From contig CAWBWL010000003.1 of NCBI GenBank assembly GCA_963792485.1, positions 1-64,000 on the forward strand: a stretch of DNA of 64,000 nt, given 5' to 3'. The position numbers and the translations under genes are program-made. Below the pieces are notes generated by a model. It was not told the DNA's origin, made no database searches, and was given only the letters and a program-made list of their open reading frames with translations. This DNA is from JANOYJ01 sp963792485. GTDB taxonomy: Bacteria > Pseudomonadota > Alphaproteobacteria > Rhizobiales > Rhizobiaceae. This document shows positions 35,041 through 44,045 of this stretch, in pieces (position 1 is the stretch's first letter; the number at the start of each line of letters is the position of its first letter).

Positions 35041-35934
35041 TTATGAAGCCGAAGTGCCGCGCGTGACGAACCTGCCGAAAGCGGCGACCAGGCGGTCGAG
35101 CATGAAGCCGGTCACGCCGATATAGGCGAGGGCGACGATGATGTCGGGCAGACGCGAGGAGTTCCACGCATCCCAGATGAAGAAGCCGATGCCGACGCCG
35201 CCGGTCAGCATTTCAGCCGCGACAATGGCGAGCCAGGACAGGCCTATGCCGATGCGCAGTCCGGTGAAAATATAAGGCGCGGCGGCAGGCACCATGATTT
35301 TGATAAAAAACTCAAGCGGGTTAAGACGAAGCACCTTGGCGACGTTGCGGTAGTCCTGCGGGATGTTTCTGACGCCGACGGCGGTGTTTATGATGACCGG
35401 CCAGATAGACGTGATGAAGATCACAAAAATTGCGGACGGATTGGCATCGCGAAATGCTGCAAGAGAAAGTGGAAGCCAGGCGAGCGGTGGCACAGTGCGC
35501 AGAATCTGGAAGATCGGGTCAAGCCCCCGCGTCGCCCAAATCGATTGACCGACCAGCGCCCCGAGCGCAACGCCGGCAATTGCGGCAAGTCCGAAACCGA
35601 TCGCGACACGCTGCAGCGAGATCAGAACCCGCCACATCAAACCGATGTCACCCGATCCGTAGTCGAAGAACGGGAAAGCGATAAGGTCGTATGCCTCGGT
35701 CCAGACTTGGGTTGGAGGCGGCAGGCTTGCGCCAGGATGTGAACAGGCAAGCTGCCATATCATCAGCATGAGCGCAAAGACCAAGAGCGGCGGCAGCATG
35801 TTCGAGGCGGCGCGGCTTGCCATCGCGGCGTAATCGGTCTTTCGCGCAGATTTCAGGTTCAGCGGCACAATCGCGGCTTCCTTGTTTGAAGGCAGTTCAA
35901 GCGTCAAAACATTGTTTCGGACAGCTGCGGACAT
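35041..35934 (-). CDS. nrtB: Nitrate ABC importer permease
   Basis: Inner-membrane permease of 297 residues. LPPPTQVWTEAYDLI follows the first membrane segment, with the transport domain motif VAKVLRLNPLEFFIKIMVPAAAPYIF as the EAA loop. WDAWNSSRLPDIIVALAYIGVTG near the end is typical of NrtB. ATG 35934 is chosen over 35946 because GGAG lies 6 bp upstream. A single permease gene suggests a homodimer. Confidence 0.94.
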   Translation of the reverse strand: MSAAVRNNVLTLELPSNKEAAIVPLNLKSARKTDYAAMASRAASNMLPPLLVFALMLMIWQLACSHPGASLPPPTQVWTEAYDLIAFPFFDYGSGDIGLMWRVLISLQRVAIGFGLAAIAGVALGALVGQSIWATRGLDPIFQILRTVPPLAWLPLSLAAFRDANPSAIFVIFITSIWPVIINTAVGVRNIPQDYRNVAKVLRLNPLEFFIKIMVPAAAPYIFTGLRIGIGLSWLAIVAAEMLTGGVGIGFFIWDAWNSSRLPDIIVALAYIGVTGFMLDRLVAAFGRFVTRGTSAS

Positions 35935-35985
35935 TGCGATCTCCATAAAAAGAGTACCGGCCGGGTTTGCCGGCCAGTTGAAACC

Positions 35986-37302
35986 TCAGGAAGCGGCCTT
36001 GATCGAAAGGCTGTCGAGATAGGCCGACGGATTTGCGGGATCGAAGGTCTTGCCGTCGAAGAACGTCTCCACGCCGCGTGAATCCGTCGCGGGCATGTCA
36101 GCAGCGGCAATGCCGAGCTCGGCTGCCGCCGCGCGCCAGATGTCTTCCCGGTTAACCTGACCAACCAGCGCCTTGATATCCGTGTCCGGAGCAAACTTGC
36201 CCCAGCGGACATTCTCGGCGACGAACCAGGAGTCGTGGCTCTTGAAGGGATAGGAAGCACCGCCCGCCCAGAATTTCATCTTCTGGTCCGTTCCAGTCTC
36301 AACACGGCCATTGCCATAGTTGATATCGCCCTTCAGGCGCCCGATGATGTCAGCGACAGGCACGTTCATCCAGGATCGCTTGCCAATGATCCCTGCCATC
36401 TCCTCCTTGTTGGCCATGTCATCGCACCATTGCTGTGCTTCCATGACGGCCATGAGGATGGCCTTGGTGGCGTTCGGGTTTTTCTCCACCCAATCAGCGC
36501 GCATCCCGAGCGCCTTCTCCGGATGGCCTTTCCACAGTTCCCCGGTGGTGGCGGCAGTGAAACCTATGCCCTGATTGACGAGCTGCTCGTTCCACGGTTC
36601 GCCAACGCAGAAGGCATCCATGCTGCCGACTTTCATGTTGGCGACCATTTGCGGTGGCGGCACAACGATGGTGGCCACATCCTTGTCAGGATTGATGCCG
36701 CCAGCCGCAAGCCAGTAACGCATCCACAGATCATGGGTGCCTCCCGGGAAAGTGACCGCGACCTTGACTTCCTTGCCAGCGGCTTTCTTCGCTTCGAACG
36801 CGGCTTTGAGCTTGGACGCGTCTAGCCCGACGCCGGTGTCCTTGTACTCCTGCGCGACAGAAATGCCTTGGCAGTCAAGGTTGAGGCGGGCAAGAATGGT
36901 CATGGGAACCGGAGTGTTGTTCTGCGTCACCTTGCCTGTGTGTATAAGGTAGGGCATCGGCGTCAGTATGTGCGCGCCGTCGATCCCATTCGCTTCGCCG
37001 CCAAGGACGATGTTGTCGCGCAGCGCGCCCCATGATGCTTGTTTTGACACTTCGACATCAGGCATGCCGTGCTTTTCAAAAAGGCCCTTCTCCTTGGCAA
37101 TGATCAGCGGAGCGGCATCGGTCAATGCAATGAAGCCAAGCTTGGCGGCGGTCACCTCCGGAGCGGCGGGCGCCGCGTAAGCCCCCGACGGCAGCAGTTT
37201 GCGCGAGGCGAACAACAGTGCGGCGGTGGCTGCAGTCTGCCTGAGAAAAGTCCGGCGCGAGGCCGTGTTATCAAATGAAGTCGCGCGTTTGTAGAGTGTC
37301 AT
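35986..37302 (-). CDS. nrtA: Nitrate ABC importer substrate-binding protein, Tat-exported
   Basis: Binds nitrate or nitrite in the periplasm. The 438-residue protein has a twin-arginine signal: ASRRTFLRQTAATAALLFAS, then SGAYAAPAAPEV at the cleavage region. The mature part has KLGFIALTDAAPLIIAKEKG, DGAHILTPMPYLI, TFPGGTHDLWMRYWLAAGG, and SMDAFCVGEPWNEQLV, all typical of NrtA. AAAGGAG precedes the ATG at 37302. First gene of the nitrate operon, about 77 bases downstream of a predicted sigma-54 start. Confidence 0.95.
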   Translation of the reverse strand: MTLYKRATSFDNTASRRTFLRQTAATAALLFASRKLLPSGAYAAPAAPEVTAAKLGFIALTDAAPLIIAKEKGLFEKHGMPDVEVSKQASWGALRDNIVLGGEANGIDGAHILTPMPYLIHTGKVTQNNTPVPMTILARLNLDCQGISVAQEYKDTGVGLDASKLKAAFEAKKAAGKEVKVAVTFPGGTHDLWMRYWLAAGGINPDKDVATIVVPPPQMVANMKVGSMDAFCVGEPWNEQLVNQGIGFTAATTGELWKGHPEKALGMRADWVEKNPNATKAILMAVMEAQQWCDDMANKEEMAGIIGKRSWMNVPVADIIGRLKGDINYGNGRVETGTDQKMKFWAGGASYPFKSHDSWFVAENVRWGKFAPDTDIKALVGQVNREDIWRAAAAELGIAAADMPATDSRGVETFFDGKTFDPANPSAYLDSLSIKAAS

Positions 37303-37389
37303 CAAATTCTCCTTTGATGGTCTGCCAATGGATTCTTGTCGCACTGGAAGGGCTGCGATAGGCCAAGTCTGGTCGTCCGACTTCTTGCA

Positions 37390-37405
37390 AGCACGTTGCG
37401 TGCCA
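37390..37405 (-). promoter_or_regulatory. Predicted sigma-54 promoter of the nitrate operon
   Basis: Minus-strand TGGCACGCAACGTGCT matches the -24/-12 consensus TGGCACG-N4-TTGCW at all but one defined position, with the required 10 bases between GG and GC. The start codon of nrtA is about 85 bases downstream. Sigma-54 with NtrC is an established control of nitrogen assimilation. In the upstream 200 bases I see only a weak dyad (TGTGCAGCGCAGCA, near 37525) that could be an activator site. Confidence 0.75.
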
Positions 37406-37559
37406 GATCTAGATATCGACTTTTTTGTGTTATATTTCAGTGCGTTACTGACTTTAGTGCAGTTCTGCGGTCCGAATATCGAGGGTTTTCTTGTTTATCG
37501 GACGCTGAAATCAGGTCATTTTTTGTGCAGCGCAGCATTGAGCCTAAAAAATCAGCACA

Positions 37560-38358
37560 TTTGGGGCCAATACCTCGTCAATGCCTTCGCGGGGGAGGAA
37601 TAGATGGAATGCAGTCTCCAGCCCGCACGTGCTTAAAGTTCACGCTGCTAAGCCTGACCGCCGCGGGCTTTATCATGTGATCGAATATTTCGACGGCAGG
37701 ACGTTGCAGCAATGGATGCTGGACAATCCCGCGCCTGATCTTGAGTCTGTCCGTTCGATCATCGCTCAGATCGCGCTGGGCTTGCGGGCGCTGCACCGCA
37801 AGGACGTGCTGCACCTGGATATGAAGCCCGGCAAAGTCCTGATCGACGCCACCGGCCTGGTGAAAATCATCGATTTTGGCTCCTCGCAGGCCGCAAGATG
37901 GTCCGACGAAAGAGGCCGCGCTGGGCGTCTCGTCCCGGCAGGCACTTCCGATTACGCAGCACCGGAACATCTGACCGGCGCAGCGCCTTCCAACCTGTCC
38001 GACATCTATTCGCTCGGCGTCATCGCCTATGAAATGCTCCCCGGCCACCTGCCCTATGGCAAGGGCATCACCAGCGCGGCGCGCGGCCAAAAAGCTCGCC
38101 TATGTCCCCGCCGCGTCGCGCCGCAAGGACGTGCCGGACTGGGTTGACGCGGCTTTGGAACAGGCCGTCAGGAAGTCGCTGGCAGAGCGCACCGAAGCCC
38201 TGTCCGCGCTGGTGGAAGATCTGCGTAAGCCCAACACTGAACTTGGCTTCGGCCGCGAAAAGCCGCTGATCGAGCGCAACCCCGTGGCGCTCTGGAAAGG
38301 CGTGTCGGCCCTCTTGTGCGCACTCTGCTTAGGCCTCGCGCTGTTTGCAGGCCTCTGA
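37560..38358 (+). pseudogene. 5'-truncated Ser/Thr protein kinase remnant
   Basis: Only the C-terminal lobe of a protein kinase remains: SSPHVLKVHAAKPDRRGLYH, EYFDGRTLQQWMLDNP, a catalytic loop HLDMKPGKVLID (normally HxDLKPEN), IDFGSS, and SDYAAPEHL. A break near 38090 shifts the frame to AKKLAYVPAASRRKDVPDWV, which ends in a membrane anchor (LLCALCLGLALFAGL). This is the tail of the bifunctional phosphatase/kinase often found in proteobacterial nitrate-assimilation clusters. The PP2C domain, P-loop and Lys-bearing lobe are absent; the sequence upstream is the nrtA promoter region. I consider it a true remnant. Confidence 0.75.
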
Positions 38359-38362
38359 GTTC

Positions 38363-40390
38363 TCAGGACGCCTTGCCCAGCATTTTGGCGGGCAGCGCAA
38401 TCACATTTGTCATGTCGGCGTCAATTGACTGGCCGCCTTGCTTGAACTCTGGAACAATGCGCTTCAACAAGATGATCGCTTGATGCGACTGGTCAGCCGA
38501 GTTGTCTGCCTCCATGTCGCGGAGCGCACCCTCAAGAACGGATTGCTCCACAACACGGGGCGACACCACGACATAAGAATCGCTCTCGTTTCCTTCCTCG
38601 ACCTCGCTCGGATCGAAGAGTTCCTCGTACAGTTTTTCTCCCGGACGCAGACCAGTGTATTCGATTTGAATGTCAACTCCGGGGCGCAGGCCGGCCAGTT
38701 GTATCATTCGCTGCGCAAGTTCCGCGATCAGAACCGGCTTGCCCATGTCGAGCACGAGAATTTTGCCGCGCTCGGCGGATGTCCGGTCGCCATGGGCCGA
38801 TGACTGCAGCACCAATGTCACCGCCTCGGGAATGGTCATGAAGTAACGCATGATTTTCGGATGCGTCACCGTGACCGGTCCGCCTTTTGCGATTTGCGCG
38901 GCAAATCGCGGCACGACCGACCCGTTGGATCCAAGCACATTGCCGAACCGGACCGTTTTGAAGCGCGTATGCTCTGATTTCAGGTCGAGAAGCTGGCAAT
39001 AGGCTTCCGCCGCGCGTTTGGTGGCGCCCATCACATTGGTCGGGTTGACCGCCTTGTCGGTGGAAATCATCACAAAGATGTTGCTTCCGAAAGACAGCGC
39101 CGCGTCCGCGCAGTTTTTGGTGCCGATAATATTGGTCTTTATGGCTTCGAGCGCGTTCTCTTCGACCAGAGGAACGTGTTTCAGCGCTGCAGCGTGAAAC
39201 ACGACATCCGGACGGAATTCCTCAAAAATGTCGTCCACGCGCTTTTTATCGCGCACATCGGCAATACGCGCAATGAACTCGATTTCCGGATGTTTTTCCG
39301 TGAGTTCCAGATCGATTGAGTACAGGAAGTGCTCGGAAATATCGCACAGCACAAACCGTTTTGGATTGAACTCCGATATCTGACGGGCCAGCTCCGCCCC
39401 GATCGAGCCGCCGGCTCCCGTCAACAGAATCGTGCGGCGCTCAATAAGCCGTGTGACTTCGACACTTGTCAGGGATACTTCCTTGCGCCCCAACAGATCG
39501 CGCACTTCGAGCGGTTTTGGATCAATATGCGTATTGCCGCGAATGGTTGCGGTTCTCAATATGTCAGGCAGCCGGGTGATCTTCAAACCGGCGTTAACAG
39601 CCCGTTCCACGAGGGTTGTGAGGTCCTGCGCAGAGAGAGAATTGTCCGAAACGACCAATTCCGTGATGTTCAGCCCCTTGAGCTGAAGCACCTCCTTGAT
39701 GATTGTCAGATCAGCGGACGTTCCAAGGACACGGCGGCCCTGCAGGATGCGGCCCTGCTTTTGATCGTCGTCGTCAACGACGCCGGCGATGAAAACGTCC
39801 GCGCCCCGCCGCAACCGCACTGCCCGGATGTAGGCCTCTGCAATATCGTTCATGCCGTAAATAAGAACATGGGATGCGCCAGCCTTTGGCCGCGAAATAC
39901 CCGTCAGCAGGCCGAACCCGCCGCTTTCCTTCGCTATCCGGAAAATAACGCGCGGGCCCGCCAGAGAGGCGATCATGAACAGCCAAAGGACGACGGGCAC
40001 CGTTCTCGGAAGCCCGTCGCCGCGGCTGTACAGGAATTGAACAAGCACATAACCCAGGACTGCAACCGATGACGCTTTCACAATCGCGGTAAGGTCAGGT
40101 AGCGACGCATAGCGCCAAGAACCGCCGTTCAAAGAAAAGAAATAAAACACGGCGGCAGAACCGGCCGAGAAAAGCGCCAGCTTTTCAATGATGCCAGGCG
40201 TTACGACGGTAGCGTCAAAGCCGATCGCCACAACAAATGCACCAAAGAACGATAAGCCCGCTGCCAAGAAATCATGAACAGTGCCGAGCGCCCGCAAGTA
40301 AGGCTCGAACCAGGACAGGAACCGCACAATCCGGCCTCGCCGGGTACTCAAATCATGCGCAGCCAATGAACAACCCTCTGCTTCGGCCAA
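38363..40390 (-). CDS. CapD/WbpM-type nucleotide-sugar 4,6-dehydratase, membrane-anchored
   Basis: Makes a 4-keto-6-deoxy UDP-sugar, probably from UDP-GlcNAc, for surface polysaccharide. The 675-residue protein has about four N-terminal membrane helices (residues 40-150), a first Rossmann region (HVLIYGMNDIAEAY), and the catalytic extended SDR domain: ILLTGAGGSIGAELARQI, VFHAAALKHVPLVEEN, and STDKAVNPTNVMGATKRAAE. In the last motif Met replaces the usual catalytic Tyr of YxxxK, as in the WbpM/PglF branch. No glycosyltransferase genes are near. Frame is intact. Confidence 0.92.
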   Translation of the reverse strand: MAEAEGCSLAAHDLSTRRGRIVRFLSWFEPYLRALGTVHDFLAAGLSFFGAFVVAIGFDATVVTPGIIEKLALFSAGSAAVFYFFSLNGGSWRYASLPDLTAIVKASSVAVLGYVLVQFLYSRGDGLPRTVPVVLWLFMIASLAGPRVIFRIAKESGGFGLLTGISRPKAGASHVLIYGMNDIAEAYIRAVRLRRGADVFIAGVVDDDDQKQGRILQGRRVLGTSADLTIIKEVLQLKGLNITELVVSDNSLSAQDLTTLVERAVNAGLKITRLPDILRTATIRGNTHIDPKPLEVRDLLGRKEVSLTSVEVTRLIERRTILLTGAGGSIGAELARQISEFNPKRFVLCDISEHFLYSIDLELTEKHPEIEFIARIADVRDKKRVDDIFEEFRPDVVFHAAALKHVPLVEENALEAIKTNIIGTKNCADAALSFGSNIFVMISTDKAVNPTNVMGATKRAAEAYCQLLDLKSEHTRFKTVRFGNVLGSNGSVVPRFAAQIAKGGPVTVTHPKIMRYFMTIPEAVTLVLQSSAHGDRTSAERGKILVLDMGKPVLIAELAQRMIQLAGLRPGVDIQIEYTGLRPGEKLYEELFDPSEVEEGNESDSYVVVSPRVVEQSVLEGALRDMEADNSADQSHQAIILLKRIVPEFKQGGQSIDADMTNVIALPAKMLGKAS

Positions 40391-40508
40391 TCGGCGGGCA
40401 CTTTGGCAGTGCCTTTGGAAGAATAATTGTTGCCCCAGATCAGGCGTTTACATGAAATGCATTGGCAAGCCAACCCTGAGGACAAGCTGCCGTAGTCAAT
40501 TTCTGCCG

Positions 40509-41552
40509 TTAGGAATCCAGTTTGAGCAACGCTTTGCCTGCGGTCATGTTTTTCGCATACTCATCCAACGCCGCCGGATACGCCTCCATGCTGCTGATTG
40601 ATGCGACCCTCGTCTTGAATATGCCGGCCTTAAACAACTTCAAGATATTCAGCGATGCCCGCAGGCCGCCCAGTTGGCCGAGCTTGATGAAATAGGGAGC
40701 CAGCCAAAACGCGGTGATTGTCTGGTTCTTGTAGATGACAGACTGGGTCGGGAAATAACCGCCATGTGGATGGATGGCGTTTTCCTCAAGGTAGCCGAAA
40801 ACAACCGCATCGCTGTCTTGCGGCATCAGCTCCATGATCTCTGCTGTAATCGGTCCCCCCACGGCGTCAAAGAACAGGGTGGGTTTCAGCTTTTCGCAAA
40901 GCGCTTTGAGGTTTTGATGAAATGCGTGATCGCTGCGGACAAGAATATGTTTGGCTCCGATCTCTTGCAGAACCTTGACTTGCTCATTCCGCCGGACAAT
41001 CGAGATTGTCTCAATCTTCGCAGCCCTTGCAAGCGCAATGACTCCCTTGCCGACTTGGCTCGCCCCGGCGGTTTGGATAATCGCCCTGGCGCCCTTCTTG
41101 TGAGCCTTTTCAATCAGCGCGTAAGAAGTGAATGGGTTAACGACAAAGGCCGCCGCAGACTCCATTGGCATGGTTTCACCGACCGGAATGCAATTTTTTG
41201 CTCCAATCGCAACGTATTGCGCCCAAACGCCTTCACCTTCGGGTTTTGCAACCGCAACGCGCCTGCCCTTTAAAAATGCGCCGAGCACACCTGCATTGGA
41301 CTGCACAACCCGTCCGACACCTTCAATACCGCAGGTCTGCCCTGCGGCGGGATTGATTGCATACCTGCCGCGCAGCGATAAAAGGTCCGAAGGATTAGCC
41401 GATGCAGCCTCCATCCTGACAAGTACCTGCCCTTTGGCAGGCGTTGGCAGCGGCTTTTCGACGAGTTCCAGAAAACGGCTTGGCCTTAACGGATCGTCCG
41501 GACCCGGCTTGCAGACAAGCGCCCTCATGCTTCGTGGCAGAGTTTCGTCCAT
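40509..41552 (-). CDS. MDR-superfamily NAD(P)H oxidoreductase (quinone reductase/MECR-like)
   Basis: A zinc-free medium-chain dehydrogenase/reductase of 347 residues. The GroES-like N-terminal domain includes EAASANPSDLLSLRGRY, and the cofactor domain has IIQTAGASQVGKGVIALARA, a variant of the AxxGxxG motif, and FFDAVGGPITAEIM. The zinc-ligand cysteines of alcohol dehydrogenases are missing. The substrate is unknown; quinones or 2-enoyl thioesters are typical of relatives. It is a single-gene unit, followed by a 243-base stretch that holds only the rimP leader. Confidence 0.88.
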   Translation of the reverse strand: MDETLPRSMRALVCKPGPDDPLRPSRFLELVEKPLPTPAKGQVLVRMEAASANPSDLLSLRGRYAINPAAGQTCGIEGVGRVVQSNAGVLGAFLKGRRVAVAKPEGEGVWAQYVAIGAKNCIPVGETMPMESAAAFVVNPFTSYALIEKAHKKGARAIIQTAGASQVGKGVIALARAAKIETISIVRRNEQVKVLQEIGAKHILVRSDHAFHQNLKALCEKLKPTLFFDAVGGPITAEIMELMPQDSDAVVFGYLEENAIHPHGGYFPTQSVIYKNQTITAFWLAPYFIKLGQLGGLRASLNILKLFKAGIFKTRVASISSMEAYPAALDEYAKNMTAGKALLKLDS

Positions 41553-41751
41553 CGACGCCCCAATCGATTCATTGTAAGATACGTTGCTTCAGCGAAACCT
41601 GAATCGCTGGATCACCTTTCTACACCCTACGAATAAGGGCGGATAAGGCGCAATAGGCGAAATGTTGCAATTTGGCGCGCGGCGCAGGACTTGCATCACA
41701 ATAGCAGATCAATTAAGTAACACGTAAATTCTTGATCTGTTGAGCAAGGGT

Positions 41752-41778
41752 GGGTCCGCAAGGACCCGCTCTTTTTTG
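41752..41778 (+). promoter_or_regulatory. Terminator-like leader hairpin upstream of rimP
   Basis: GGGTCC-GCAA-GGACCC forms a perfect 6-bp stem with a GNRA-like tetraloop, followed by GCTCTTTTTTG. It is 18 bp before the rimP start, on the same strand as the operon, so it can act as an attenuator rather than as the end of a plus-strand gene; the gene upstream faces the other way. Confidence 0.7.
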
Positions 41779-41795
41779 TTACCTGAAGGCTGGCC

Positions 41796-42389
41796 TTGAG
41801 CGAAACGGCGCTAAATGTGGAAGATGACCGCCTGATCCGGGAGACCGGATTGGACGCGCGCGTCGCCGCCATTGTCGTGCCCGTTCTGGCAACCCTCGGT
41901 TTCCGACTGGTGCGGGTGACAATTTTGGGCCTGAACGGCCTGACGCTGCAGATCATGGCCGAGCGGCCGGACGGGACGATCACGGTGGAGGACTGCGAGA
42001 AGATTTCGAAGCTCGTCTCGCCGGCGCTTGAAGTGGAGGACCCGATCAGCCGGGCCTATCATCTGGAGGTTTCCTCGCCAGGCATTGACCGGCCTTTGGT
42101 GCGCAAATCCGACTTTGCCCAATGGGCAGGCCATGTGATGCGGGTTGAGACTTCAGTTCCTGTAGCGGGCCGCAAGAAGTTCAAGGGCAAGGCATTGGAA
42201 GCGCGCGACAGCGCCTTCCTTTTTGAGAACGATCAGGTCGCCTATGGCGAGGAGCGGCAGGTGGAAATTCCCTATGAGGCCATTTCCGAAGCGCGGCTCG
42301 TGCTCACCGATGAATTGATCCGTGAAGCGTTGCGCAAGGACAAGGCTCTGCGCGAAGCCAATGGAATAGTTGAAGACACAGAGAACTAA
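41796..42389 (+). CDS. rimP: Ribosome maturation factor RimP
   Basis: Needed for 30S subunit assembly. The 197-residue protein has the N-terminal RimP domain (VVPVLATLGFRLVRVTILG, DGTITVEDCEKISKLVSPAL, YHLEVSSPGIDRPLVRKSDF) and the C-terminal SH3-like domain (KKFKGKALEARD, VEIPYEAISEARLV). The start is TTG at 41796, with GAAGG about 7 bp upstream; a GTG seven codons later is an alternative. First gene of the rimP-nusA-ylxR-infB-rbfA-truB operon. Confidence 0.95.
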   Translation: MSETALNVEDDRLIRETGLDARVAAIVVPVLATLGFRLVRVTILGLNGLTLQIMAERPDGTITVEDCEKISKLVSPALEVEDPISRAYHLEVSSPGIDRPLVRKSDFAQWAGHVMRVETSVPVAGRKKFKGKALEARDSAFLFENDQVAYGEERQVEIPYEAISEARLVLTDELIREALRKDKALREANGIVEDTEN

Positions 42390-42422
42390 GACCGGGGCAT
42401 CGCCCCGCAAGAGGAGAGAGAC

Positions 42423-44018
42423 ATGGCAGTCAGTGCAAACCGGCTCGAGCTTCTGCAGATCGCGGACGCGGTTGCCCGCGAAAAGTCAATCGACAAGGAG
42501 ATAGTCCTTGCAGCGATGGCCGATGCGATACAGAAGGCGGCGCGCGCCCGATACGGCCAGGAGACCAATATCCGCGCCGACATCAATGCCAAGACCGGCG
42601 AGATCAAGCTGCAGCGGCTTCTGGAAGTGGTGGACACCGTCGAGGATCCCGGCAATCAGATTGAATTGATCCGCGCGCGCGACCGCAACCCGGACGCCGA
42701 AGTCGGCGACTATATCGCGGAATTGCTGCCCCCGATGGATTTCGGCCGCATTGCCGCCCAATCGGCTAAACAAGTCATCGTCCAAAAAGTTCGCGAAGCT
42801 GAGCGGGACCGCCAGTATGACGAATACAAGGACCGTATCGGCGACATCGCCAACGGCACCGTCAAGCGCGTGGAATACGGCAATGTCATTGTCGATCTTG
42901 GCCGCGGCGAGGGTATTATCCGTCGCGACGAACTCATCCCACGCGAAAATTTCCGCTACGGCGACCGTATCCGCGCCTATGTCTATGACGTGCGCCGCGA
43001 ACAGCGTGGCCCGCAGATATTCCTGTCGCGCACGCATCCGATGTTCATGGCCAAGCTCTTCACCATGGAAGTGCCGGAAATCTATGATGGCGTCATTGAA
43101 ATCAAGTCAGTCGCTCGCGATCCGGGCTCGCGCGCCAAAATAGCCGTCATCTCCCGCGACTCTTCAATTGATCCCGTCGGCGCCTGCGTCGGTATGCGCG
43201 GCTCCCGCGTTCAGGCCGTTGTCGGCGAATTGCAGGGCGAGAAGATCGACATCATTCCATGGTCGCCGGATGCCGCCAGCTTCCTCGTCAACGCCTTGCA
43301 GCCGGCCGAAGTCACCAAGGTGGTGCTTGATGAGGACGCCGAGCGCATCGAAGTCGTGGTGCCGGACGACCAGCTATCGCTGGCCATCGGCCGCCGCGGC
43401 CAGAATGTCCGCCTAGCCTCCCAGCTGACCGGCTGGGACATCGATATTCTGACTGAAGCGGAAGAATCCGAGCGCCGCCAGAAGGAATTCGCCGAGCGTT
43501 CTGCCCTGTTCATGAATTCGCTGAACGTCGATGAGATGGTCGGTCAGGTTCTTGCCTCCGAAGGCTTCGCCTCTGTTGAGGAACTGGCCTATGTCGATGC
43601 GGGTGATATTTCAGGCATTGACGGCTTTGATGAGGATACGGCAAGCGAATTGCAACGCCGCGCCCGCGAATATCTTGAGCAGGTCGAGGCTGAGCTTGCG
43701 GCAAAGTGCAAGAAGCTCGGCGTCAAGGAGGAGTTGCGTCAGATCGAGGGCATGACTTCAGCCATTATGGCCAAGGTTGGCGAGGACGGCGTGAAGTCGA
43801 TCGAAGACTTCGCGGGCTATGCCGCAGACGATCTTGTCGGCTGGAAAGAGCGCAAGGATGGCGAGACCACTGTCAATGAGGGTGTTCTGTCCGGCATGGA
43901 CATTTCCCGTGCCGAAGCAGAACAAATGATCATGGCTGCCCGCCTCAAGGCTGGGTGGATCACCGAAGAAGAGCTGGCGGCTGAAGAGCCTGCCGAACTT
44001 GAAGAAGCGGGAGCCTAG
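42423..44018 (+). CDS. nusA: Transcription termination/antitermination factor NusA
   Basis: Binds RNA polymerase and modulates pausing, termination and antitermination. The 531-residue protein has the N-terminal polymerase-binding domain (residues 1-125), an S1 domain (GTVKRVEYGNVIVDLGRGEG), two KH domains (GACVGMRGSRVQAVVGEL, SLAIGRRGQNVRLASQLTGW), and two acidic helix-hairpin-helix repeats near the end (DEMVGQVLASEGFASVEELA and the KSIEDFAGYAADDLVGW region). GAGGAGAGAG precedes the ATG. Clean frame. Confidence 0.97.
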   Translation: MAVSANRLELLQIADAVAREKSIDKEIVLAAMADAIQKAARARYGQETNIRADINAKTGEIKLQRLLEVVDTVEDPGNQIELIRARDRNPDAEVGDYIAELLPPMDFGRIAAQSAKQVIVQKVREAERDRQYDEYKDRIGDIANGTVKRVEYGNVIVDLGRGEGIIRRDELIPRENFRYGDRIRAYVYDVRREQRGPQIFLSRTHPMFMAKLFTMEVPEIYDGVIEIKSVARDPGSRAKIAVISRDSSIDPVGACVGMRGSRVQAVVGELQGEKIDIIPWSPDAASFLVNALQPAEVTKVVLDEDAERIEVVVPDDQLSLAIGRRGQNVRLASQLTGWDIDILTEAEESERRQKEFAERSALFMNSLNVDEMVGQVLASEGFASVEELAYVDAGDISGIDGFDEDTASELQRRAREYLEQVEAELAAKCKKLGVKEELRQIEGMTSAIMAKVGEDGVKSIEDFAGYAADDLVGWKERKDGETTVNEGVLSGMDISRAEAEQMIMAARLKAGWITEEELAAEEPAELEEAGA

Positions 44019-44045
44019 GCGCCATGTTTGGCGCCGTGACCCGGA

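Noticed and set aside
37520..37560. NtrC binding site upstream of the sigma-54 promoter
   Set aside because: Only a weak dyad around TGTGCAGCGCAGCA is present, too poor a match to claim.
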